64,000 bases of DNA from Triglochin maritima (taxonomy: Eukaryota > Streptophyta > Magnoliopsida > Alismatales > Juncaginaceae), in assembly GCA_963682175.1 (NCBI GenBank), contig OY821784.1, positions 34,825,621 through 34,889,620 of the forward strand, written 5' to 3'. How positions within the stretch are numbered: position 1 is the stretch's first letter; every line of letters begins with the position of its first letter. Position numbers and translations under genes: made by a program. This document shows positions 55,701 to 64,000 of this stretch, piece by piece. The notes below the pieces were generated by a model. It was not told the origin of the DNA. It ran no database searches and saw only the letters and a program-made list of their open reading frames with translations.

Positions 55701-58475
55701 CCCACTCTAACCCAACAAGCACCCAAATCACAAACCTTGTCCACGGATATACTAATATTGTTTGGTGCCACGCTTGGCTAGTGGTACAATCCACGTGAGT
55801 CATCACTACATGTTCTTTACACATCCTACTTTTCAGGAGAACTAACAATTACCATACATAGAAATCTGATTGGCTTCGCAGGAATGTTGCAAAGCAATTG
55901 ATTAATTCTTATGATCAAAACATTTTGCACTTTCAACAATCTTTCAGTACATTGATTTTTATTTTTATTTTAGTTGTGGTTTTTTTTGGTAGGAAGTCAA
56001 AAGGTGGTGATACATCAAACTCTGGAATGGATGGGACTGATTCAACATACAGAGCACTAAGTAGAGTACAATTTCAAGTCTAAAAACCTCATTCACATGA
56101 AACCTAAAAAGGGAAAAACCCCTCAATCCACCAAAAAGAAACCAACTTCTCAACCAAAATCTGCATCCAAACCTTACCGATCAAGAACGGCAATGCCAAC
56201 CCCAGCTTAGATTCTTTCAAAAACATTATTTTTCAAAACCTCAAAGACATGAAACTCAAAAAAAAACTCAAACTCCGATACCCAAAAAAAGAAACCAATT
56301 TCAATACAATAACTGCACCGAATTGTACCAATCACACACAGGGATGACGACAAGAGCCCAGATGAAACATTCTTGTACCATCATGGCAAACCACCAATGC
56401 CTAACAAACAAAGTACTAAACTGTAGTCCAGTAAAACATCAATTCAAACCATATTTCTCACTGGCTTGAAAACTAAAAAAGGAGAAAACTCCTCGATCCG
56501 CCCAAAAGACTCCAACTTTCTAAAACCACGTCCAAATCATATCAATCAAGCACAGTGATGACAACACCGCCCAGATAAATAGAACATTCTTGTAACAGCT
56601 AGGAACATCAAATACCTAACGAACAAAACACTAACCAGTACAATTTTAAACCACACTTTTCATGGATTTGAAACACACACAAAATCCTCAAATCAACCAA
56701 AAAGATGCAAACTTGTCCAACTGAGCTGCATAGAAATTGAACCAATCAAGCCCGGGTGACAACAACACCACTTTCATCAGGGCCTATAAATCATTGCCTA
56801 ACAGACAAAAAACTAACTAGGGCAATTCAAAACCACACTTCTCATGGGCATAAAACCCCAAAAAAAACTCAATCCACCAAAAAGATATGAACTTTTCCAA
56901 CCAAAACTCCATTGAAATTGTACCAATCAAGCATGGTGACAACAACCCCAGCATTCATCTGCACCCATGAATTATTATGTAACAAACAAAGCATTAATTA
57001 GTACAATTTCAAAACATACCTCTCAATCTCTCATAGACATAAAATCCAAAAACGAAACTCAATCCTCCGAAAAGATACGAACTTTCCAACCAAAAATATC
57101 ATCAAAATTGTACCAATCAAGCACACTGACAACTTCCATCCGGGCCTACGAATAATTACCAAAAAACAAAAATACTAACCAGAACAATTTGAAACCACAC
57201 TTTTCATTGACATCAACCCTTCAAAGAAAACCTGAATCTCAATCAACAAAAAGAAACCAAATTTCCAACCAAAAACTACATCCATATCGTAGCAGTCAAG
57301 CATGGCGACCACGACACCGGTTGGACCTGCGAACAAAGTACTAACCAGCACAATTTCAAAAACACACTTCTCATAGTCAGCAACCCCCCATAAAGAACCC
57401 CAAATCTCAAACCTCAATCCACAAACCACATCAAAACCGTACCAATTAAGCTCCGTGACTACGACACAAGCATACTAACCAACACCAACAAACTGTTAAC
57501 CAGCATAATTTCAAACCACAAATCTGACATAATCAACCCCTCAAGAAAACTCAATTCACAGAAAGCCCCCAACTTCCAAACAGAATCTCACCAATCGAGC
57601 GCAGTAACAACGACCCGAGCCCAGATCGGAACAACCCATTACTCAAAATCCTGACCGTGATTGCACTCCCGATAACCTCCTGAATATCACCCCCCAAAAA
57701 GGCCCCAATTCTCAACACACGCAAAGAAAACAACCTTCAAGCATCAAAATCAAACCATCAAGCACTAACTATAACCCCGGCCTACGAATCATCACCCAAC
57801 AAACAAAACTACTAACCAGTATTATAAAAAAAAGACTCAATTCTCAATCCAAAAAAGACCCCAACTTTCCACAATTCTAACAAAAGCAAGCCCTCAAGAA
57901 AGCCTCAATTCTCAAAAAGACCCCAACTCTCTGAAGTCCAACCAAAATTCCAAATCTCACCAATCGAGCGCAGTAACAATGACACCAGCCCAGATGGGAA
58001 CAACTCCATTACTCAAAATCCTGATCGCGATCGCGCTCCCAATAACCTCCTGAATATCGGCCCCGATTAACGCCACCTCCGCCATCGCCCACAGCACCCA
58101 CCTCGCCCACCTCGGGTACTCTTCCCTACACACCTCCGCCAGATGCCGCCCGGTGGAGACCCCCAACCTCGCCGACAAGAGCTGGATCACCAGCCCCATG
58201 GCCGTGGCCCAGAGGAGGAGCCAGAGGAGGGAGTACCCGGCGGTGGCGCCGGATTGGAGGTCGGCCTCGAGGTTTCCCGGGTCGAGGAAGGCGATGCTCA
58301 TAAGGAAGCCCGGGCCGGTGAAGAGCCAGAGTTTGTGGAGGGAGAAAGGGGGCGGGGTGGATGAGTCTTGGATGTCGATTGGGTTGGGATTTTGTTTGGG
58401 TGGTTGGGTGACGGGGAGGAGGGTCGTTTCCTCGCCTGAGGGGTCGTCGGACGGGAGGGGTTCCGGCGAGGACAT
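52701..58475 (-). CDS. NRAMP: NRAMP divalent metal transporter (506 aa)
   Basis: Four exons, 58475-57961, 54737-54601, 54497-53845 and 52916-52701, splice in frame to 1521 nt, close to the usual length of plant NRAMP2/3/4-type proteins (about 510). TM1 carries the metal-binding DPGN motif ([15 protein letters not shown]) and TM6 the MPH motif ([15 protein letters not shown]). The conserved transport signature ([19 protein letters not shown]) and about twelve hydrophobic segments follow. The N-terminus is acidic/Pro-rich. It should move Fe2+/Mn2+ with protons, in this clade mostly across the vacuolar or an endomembrane; which paralogue it is cannot be decided by eye. Intron 1 is 3.2 kb and built largely of decayed copies of the exon 1 end. 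No defect was found in the coding exons. Confidence 0.92.
55080..57960 (-). repeat. Degenerate tandem array of the NRAMP exon 1 3' end, within intron 1
   Basis: Segments resembling the last 35-110 bases of exon 1 recur at irregular spacings of about 150-200 bases: near 57755, 57590, 57440, 57290, 57115, 56930, 56745, 56545, 56330 and 56180, and more weakly at 55390, 55275 and 55080. On the plus strand they are recognised by an ACCAATC(A/G)AGC phrase followed by GTGACAACAACACC-like text and then AACCAGTACAATTT-like intron text. The copy at about 57588-57690 still encodes [19 protein letters not shown]. Confidence 0.75.
57588..57700 (-). pseudogene. NRAMP exon 1 fragment
   Basis: The best preserved unit of the intron 1 array, about 110 bases. 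It encodes [19 protein letters not shown] and then loses frame relative to the true exon. The former splice-donor position (ATTGGTGAG) is still visible. Using it would shift the reading frame. Confidence 0.75.
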
Positions 58476-59257
58476 TTCAGATCGGGTTTGGGTTTTTTTT
58501 TTTGGGTTTGGTTTTGGGTTTTTTTGGGGGGTTTGGTTTTGTCGGTGCGGTGGTGTTGCCAGGTATTTACGGGAGAGTTGTTGCTGCTGACGTGGCGGGT
58601 GGACTGGTGGTTTGTGTTGCAATGTGACGATTGAGAGGAGAAGAAATAGTGATTCCTGAAATTGCCGTATAAATGTTGGTGTGTGCTGCATAACTGTTTT
58701 CAGAAGTATTTTGGTAGGGGTTAACGTTTTGTCAAAGTAAATTCTTAAATTGATTCCAAACTTTAATTAAATAAAAAATTATTTTAAATTCGTTATAAAT
58801 GTTTTTTTCCAGAAAATATGTTTTTATTTGTTTATATTTTAAAAAAATTCAAATTATTTTAACCCAAGATTGATCTCCAATGATGTAGGGGTAAATTGGT
58901 CCAAACAAAATCAGAATTACGAAGGAGCTGAGAAACTCCTCCACCCGAGCTTCTCCGTCCAAGACAAAATCTTACCTCGTGTTCTGTGCTGCGAGCCGAG
59001 CTCCGGAGCATCCCAATGGGCGTTTAGATGGGTTGCAGACATTGTGCTGGCTCCTGGTACGTGGGGGAGCGGGATATTGCTTTATCGTTTTATTACCGCA
59101 AGTGCACGACGTCGGTGAAGATGTGGAAAATACGGGTCGTATCCACGAGGATGTGTGTCAACTTTGGTTCTTCAGAAACCGAAGTGGGAAAAAATGAGAA
59201 GAAGTTGTTGATTATTCTAACTACATTAAACTACGAATGAACTAACAATTAAACTAA
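58476..59257. other. NRAMP promoter side
   Basis: A T/G-rich stretch at 58490-58545 corresponds to the transcript leader. Near 59096-59160 is a CGCAAGTGCACGAC phrase followed by ATACGGGTCGTATCCACGAGG, related to 32349-32400. No gene is seen. Confidence 0.45.
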
Positions 59258-59862
59258 GGGAAATGTTTGTTGAACGCTCGCGTCACGGACGCTGCTAACC
59301 CAGTCAGCACACTGGCTGATGTGGGCAACCCAGTCAGCAGACGCGGCTGAGTGCGCACTCTCCCCAGAAACAATTTTCCTTTCTTTGTTTAGTTTATTCC
59401 TCGTTTCGTACAAATTTCTCCATCCCTCATTAATGCGTCTCAAATCACTCACTTCATTTTGCCGCTCCTACACAGACTGAAGACTAGTTACTCAACATCC
59501 GTCCTCCTATTTTTTTCCCTTCTCTTTATTAATAAATTCATTTTTTTTCGGACACACACATCAGTCATTTTCTTTAGTTTCTGGACTAGCGCATAACTTA
59601 TTCCGGACACAGTTACTATTTATGCCGGACAGTTGGAACACTTATTCCGGACAGACGTACTACTTACTGCTGAATTTTTTTGCTGTTGTTTTATTTTCCC
59701 GATGCGTCCACCATCGCATTTAATGCTTTTCAAATCAGCATGTCCTCCGTCTTCTTTCTTATTCTTTGGCGCTTCACGGAGATACAAATATGAGTGTCTT
59801 GGTTATTCCGATCCTACGAACCATTCCTTCTTCTCTCCTTCCTCCATTTTTATTGTACTGTA

Positions 59863-61370
59863 ATGGCACTCGTAAATGTGTCCTCACAGCCGGCTCATGC
59901 CTCCAACGTCCCTCAAGTGATGATGAATTTTCCTTCCTTCGAAGAAGCCAAAGCATTTTACGTTTCATACGCCGATTCCTGTTGTTTTGGTGTGAAGATA
60001 AGGCAATCTCATTACGGTCATGGTGTTGTAATACGGGCCACTCTTACTTGCTCAAAGGAGGGTAATGCTCCCGGAAACCAAGGTGAAGGTAGACCGAAAC
60101 ATAGGTTATCCGGTAGGGTCGAATGCACTGCTCGGATTAGGGTCTCCGGTAATCCATCCAGAGGCTACGTAATTAACTACGTAGATCTCGAACATAATCA
60201 CGTCATGCTGTCGGAAGACCAGATGCGCTTCCTCCGACAAAAACGATCTGTCCCGGAGTCCGCCAGAGCACGCATTTCGTGCAATGATGCTGTCGGTATA
60301 TCTGCCGCCAAGACCATGCAATCTTTTGTGGTCGAAGCTGGAGGTCACGATAAATTGTCTTTCAATGAGCGGGACCTAAGGTTATTTATTCTCCACTTAA
60401 CCTGGTTGAAGTTACGCATTTAGCTTTGTCATAAAAATTATGTTTCGCAGGAATGTTGTGAACGAGGTTAGAAACCTCAAAATGGGACCAGGAGATGCGC
60501 AAGCTATCCAAGATTATTTCATCAGGATGCAGAAGAATGATTCCCGCTTCTTTTACGTAATGGATATGGACGACGAAGGCAGACTACGAAATGTATTCTG
60601 GGCCGACAGTCGTTCTCGAGCTGTTTACTCTTACTTTGGAGATGCAATATGTTTCGACACAACATACATAACAAACAAGTATGACATGCATTTTGCCCCA
60701 TTTGTGGGGGTAAATCACCACTACCAGTCCGTCCTACTCGGTTGCGCACTCCTCTCTTCCGAGACGACACAAAATTACATTTGGTTGTTCCAAACATGGT
60801 TGACGTGCATGAACGGTACGTGTTTTATTTTGTCCGACTTTGTCTGTTTTACGTTATGTGCCTGTCCTGTTACCCTTTACGTCTGTCCGGTTTACGTCTT
60901 TTGCTCGTCCGGTTTATCCCTTACGTCTGTCCGGTTTACGTTTTTTGCTCGTCTGGTTTACCCTTGACGTCTGTCCGGTTTACATTATTTCTGTCCGGAT
61001 TAACATATTTTTTATCTTGATCGCGTTGTGTGCAGATACAAGCCCCCCGGCGATCATAACAGACCAATGTGGCGCCATAGCTGCGGGTGTGAGGACTGTG
61101 TTCCCTGAAGCGCGGCACAGATTTTGTATATGGCACATAATGAATAAGCCCCCTGTGAAGCTGCCCACGAAGTACCGGGAGCATACGTTGTTTGACCTCA
61201 ACAACTGTGTATTCGATTCCAAGACTCCGGCAGAATTCGAGCGGAATTGGCAGGGTTTTCTAGATGATTTCGAGTTCCACGACAATAATTGGCTCCGATC
61301 CATTTATGCAATTCGAGAGCGCTGGGTACCTGCATTTTGGCGGGATTGTTTTTCGATGACTGGGACATGA
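59863..61370 (+). CDS. FAR1/MULE-type transposase, C-terminally short
   Basis: Three exons, 59863-60380, 60451-60815 and 61036-61370, with good GT-AG signals; the introns are 70 and 220 bases. Exon 1 encodes a FAR1 DNA-binding region (FPSFEEAKAFYVSYAD, CTARIRVS, YVDLEHNHVML). Exons 2-3 encode the MULE core: FWADSRSRAVYSYFGD, CFDTTYITNKYDMHFAPFVG, PPAIITDQCGAIAAG and RHRFCIWHIMNK. The predicted product is about 405 residues and stops at FWRDCFSMTGT, just where relatives continue into a Trp-rich segment and a SWIM zinc finger, both absent here. The copy is therefore probably inactive. The second intron contains TGTCCGG motifs of the neighbouring minisatellite. Confidence 0.82.
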
Positions 61371-61559
61371 ATTTGCATTACGAGGGAGTTCCTCCTTGAT
61401 TATTGTATTTGTCCTTGGTTGGAATTATTCCTATGTAATTTTGTTGAAAGTCGTTGTATGTCTGTCCGTATTATTGCATAAGATTCAACCCTTTCTTTGC
61501 TTGTTCGTTTGTGAATTAATTTCTGATGGCGACAAATATATTTAAGTAATTTTGGTTTG

Positions 61560-62760
61560 TTGTATGTCTGTCCGGAATAAGTTATATTTATGTCCGGATT
61601 AAGTTACCAGTATGTCCGGATTACGTTATAAGTCCGTCCGGATTACGATTCATCAATGTCCGGTTTACGTTTTATTTTTCTCCGGATTAAGTGACCAGTA
61701 TGTCCGGAAGACGTACTTAGGCTGTCCGGATTACAATGTTTGTCTGTCCGGATTACGTGTATTTGCAGTCCGGAAAAATTGTATTTGCTGTCCAGAATAA
61801 GTGTATTTGAAGTCCGGAATAAGTGTATTTGTTGTCCACAAAAAGTATATTTGTTGTCCGGTTTAAGAATAAAGTGTGTCCAGAAACGGAACATAAAGTT
61901 TGTCCGGAATAAGTGTATTTGTTGTCCGGAATAAGTGTATTTATTGTCCGGCATAAGTGTATTTGTTGTCCGGAATTAGTGTATTTGTTGTCCGGTTTAA
62001 GAATAAAGTGTGTCCCGAAACGGAACATAAAGTTTGTCCGGAATAAGTGTATTTTCTGTCCGGAATAAGTGTATTTGTTGTCCGGTTTAAGAATAAAGTG
62101 TGTCCAGAAACGGAACATAAAGTTTTTCCGGAATAAGTGTATTTGCTGTCCGGAATAAGTGTATTTGCTGTCCGGAATAAGTGTATTTGTTGTCCGGTAT
62201 AAGTGTATTTGTTGTCCGGAATAAGTGTATTTGTTGTCCGGTTTAAGAATAAGTGTATTTGTTCTGTTGTTGTCCGGTATAAGTGTATTTGTTGTCCGGA
62301 ATAAGTGTATTTTCTGTCCGGAATAAGTGTATTTGTTGTCCGGAATAAGTGTATTTGTTGTCCGGTTTAAGAATAAAGTGTGTCCAGAAACGGAACATAA
62401 AGTTTTTCCGGAATAAGTGTATTTGTTGTCCGGAATAAGTGTATTTGTTGTCCGGAATAAGGGTATTTGTTGTCCGGAATAAATTTATTTGCTGTCCGGA
62501 ATAAGTTTATTTGCTGTCCGGAATAAGTGTATTTGTTGTCCGGAATAAGTGTATTTGTTGTCCGGTATAAGTGTATTTGTTGTCCGGAATAAGTGTATTT
62601 GTTGTCCGGTTTAAGAATAAAGTGTGTCCAGAAACGGAACATAAAGTTTGTCCGGAATAAGTGTATTTGCTGTCCGGAATAAGTGTATTTGCTGTCCGGA
62701 ATAAGTGTATTTGCAGTCCGGAATAAGACTGCAAATAACGTCTGGATTACGTATCATGTT
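61560..62760. repeat. 21-bp minisatellite (TGTCCGGAATAAGTGTATTTG), second array
   Basis: Same unit and same long variant blocks as the array at 49380-50180, less regular, lying between the convergent transposase and Ulp1 genes. The left 190 bases contain more diverged units with GGATTACG instead of GGAATAAG. Minus-strand open frames across it are artefacts of the repeat. Confidence 0.92.
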
Positions 62761-62899
62761 TGCCCGGAAACAAAAAAATAATTTTATAAAAACCCAACAC
62801 CAAATGTCCTTGTATTGATAAATCATTCAAATAGTCTATGTAATTTTAACATGTATACATGTATAACTTTGGAAAAAAAATTAAAACATCCAGAGTCGT

Positions 62900-64000
62900 T
62901 TATTGTTGATCGCACATCCCAGAGTCTTCGAGTAAGAAATTGGCCAAATCGCCTCTAAAACGGTGAATAACCTTGCTCTGCTTCGGCTTCGTCGGATCAG
63001 CATTCTCCATCAAACGCTTCATCCAGTACAAAACGTATGGCCCGCAGTCGTTACTCCCCGGTTGCTGTCGTTGGCTACCCTTCCTCTCAACTCTCAGCGG
63101 CCACTCGACCTTCAACAACCCTCGCCAGAATCCCGCTATCTTAGACGCGGTGCATTCATGAGTTCCGACAAAACGGTTAGGATTGTCACCTTTTTTAAGT
63201 GTGCGGGAGAGGCTGTTGTACTGAATGAACTCTGATCGAGGTCCGTGGGCAACGAACAGAGTCCAGTGGCCGGCCAAACAGCATGACTGTGCGATGATGA
63301 CTTCCTCCACATTTATTCCTTCAATTTTTGGGAGTAAATAATTTTTCCTTATATCTTCTCCCTGTCCCTCCACAATCATTTCCGATTCGAAGGATGATAA
63401 GCAAACCACTTTTTGTTGCCCTCCTCTTCTGAAGAGTACCTCAATTAGGCCGTCAAGAGTTTCGTTGGTGAATTCTGTTTTTGGCGAAATTATTTCCTTG
63501 AGATCGCCCCTGGTGATATTGCTCAGAACCCCCCTCCAGATAATATCTTTGGCTTCTCGTTCGGGAGCCGTTGCATTCAATAAACGACGTACCTCATCAT
63601 TGGTCAGCGTTCTCAAGGCGGTCGCATCCACATCGGGCCTCGTGGACGAAACATGGGCGGTCAGTTCATCTTTCGTTGTTTCGTCGGCCTCGTATATTTC
63701 TTCACTGGCTTCTTCGGCCCCTTTTGTTTTTGTGGTGGCTTCTTCGGCCTCCTTTATTTCTTCTTGTTTTTCTGCGGCATTTTTCTGTGCCTCATCTTGG
63801 CCAGATTTGCTTTGCGCTTCGTCTATATGTTCTGTGCGCAAGCGTGGTTTAATGGTCCGTATTTTTTGAGGGTGCAAAAGCGGTAGCGATACCACGGCCT
63901 TCCTCTTTCTTTCCTGTTGTCTCCTCATATCCTCCTCCTTCTTCTTCTCATCCTCCTTCCTCTTCTCTCCCTCTTCCTCCTTCCTCTTCTTCCTCTCTTC
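62900..64000 (-). CDS. Ulp1 (C48) cysteine protease gene of the MULE, 5' end outside the window
   Basis: The minus-strand frame is open to the window end; an internal Met lies at 63928 and the codons before it continue a Lys/Glu/Arg-rich stretch. A Glu/Lys/Ala-rich low-complexity region of about 100 residues comes first, then the protease domain: AGHWTLFVA (His), QYNSLSRTL at the Asp position (Asn here), and QQPGSNDCGPYVLYWMKRL with the Gln and nucleophile Cys. The stop lies at 62900, about 140 bases from the minisatellite. Ulp1 enzymes cut SUMO from proteins; in transposons the substrate is unknown. Confidence 0.85.
   Translation of the reverse strand, partial: EERKKRKEEEGEKRKEDEKKKEEDMRRQQERKRKAVVSLPLLHPQKIRTIKPRLRTEHIDEAQSKSGQDEAQKNAAEKQEEIKEAEEATTKTKGAEEASEEIYEADETTKDELTAHVSSTRPDVDATALRTLTNDEVRRLLNATAPEREAKDIIWRGVLSNITRGDLKEIISPKTEFTNETLDGLIEVLFRRGGQQKVVCLSSFESEMIVEGQGEDIRKNYLLPKIEGINVEEVIIAQSCCLAGHWTLFVAHGPRSEFIQYNSLSRTLKKGDNPNRFVGTHECTASKIAGFWRGLLKVEWPLRVERKGSQRQQPGSNDCGPYVLYWMKRLMENADPTKPKQSKVIHRFRGDLANFLLEDSGMCDQQ

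Larger units (their letters stand above)
59258..64000. mobile_element. MULE with FAR1-type transposase, minisatellite and Ulp1 gene, cut by window end
   Basis: The left terminal repeat starts GGGAAATGTTTGTTGAACGC and continues CGCGTCACGGACGC, matching the ends of the 49048-50975 element. Contents in order: transposase gene rightward, a 21-bp minisatellite, a Ulp1 protease gene leftward. The right end is outside the window, so the target duplication cannot be checked. MULEs with Ulp1 genes are known in plants. Confidence 0.82.

Noticed and set aside
58153..58590. Plus-strand open frame antisense to NRAMP exon 1
   Set aside because: Shadow of a GC-rich coding exon.
59096..59160. A defined transposon based on the GCAAGTGCACGAC phrase shared with 32349
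   Set aside because: Only short phrases match and no ends or target duplications were found; noted only as a dispersed repeat.
61643..62734. Similar minus-strand repeat-encoded open frames
   Set aside because: Same 21-bp repeat artefact as in the first array.

Overview
The window is nuclear DNA of a flowering plant, probably a eudicot. The evidence is spliced genes with GT-AG introns, plant-specific families (a TGD5-type glycine-rich protein, a plastid-type SWIB protein, a DUF620 protein, an NRAMP transporter) and a dense plant transposon load (Copia, TRIM, MULE, hAT, CACTA, MITEs). I see no rRNA, tRNA or CRISPR array. Species cannot be named from the sequence. All exon boundaries were read by eye from splice signals and reading phase.

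Host genes, left to right: TGD5-like gene (13856-14410 coding, minus), SWIB gene (19991-22344, plus, carrying a one-base frameshift), DUF620 gene (40339-42502, minus) and NRAMP metal transporter (52701-58475, minus). A spliced PMD-Ulp1 gene (4182-8766, minus) is of transposon type but almost intact; two catalytic positions of its protease domain are substituted.

Mobile layout. 1-3345: end of a SIRE-like Copia element with a gag but no visible pol, plus a complete 1589-bp LTR. 11782-12705: a complete TRIM with identical-length LTRs and a 5-bp target duplication. 13079-17500: a 958-bp inverted duplication around TGD5. 22771-28944: a 6.2-kb Mutator-like element (MULE) carrying a plant-mobile-domain gene converging on a transposase-OTU gene. 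Relatives of this MULE lie at 29446-32066 (truncated), 37986-39216 and 43991-44619 (internal deletions). 33847-34468 and 37665-37814: CACTA pieces. 35200-37290: Copia remnant with an LTR. 45421-48830: a complete hAT element with a perfect 8-bp target duplication and an uninterrupted 831-residue transposase. 49048-50975 and 59258-64000: two members of a second MULE family that carries a 21-bp minisatellite with higher-order structure; the second also carries a FAR1-type transposase and a Ulp1 protease gene.

The items most worth a second look are the PMD/OTU MULE family with GC-rich hairpin modules in the first introns of both genes, the minisatellite-bearing MULE family, the intact hAT element, the TGD5 inverted duplication with templated filler, and the NRAMP first intron built from decayed copies of the exon 1 end.
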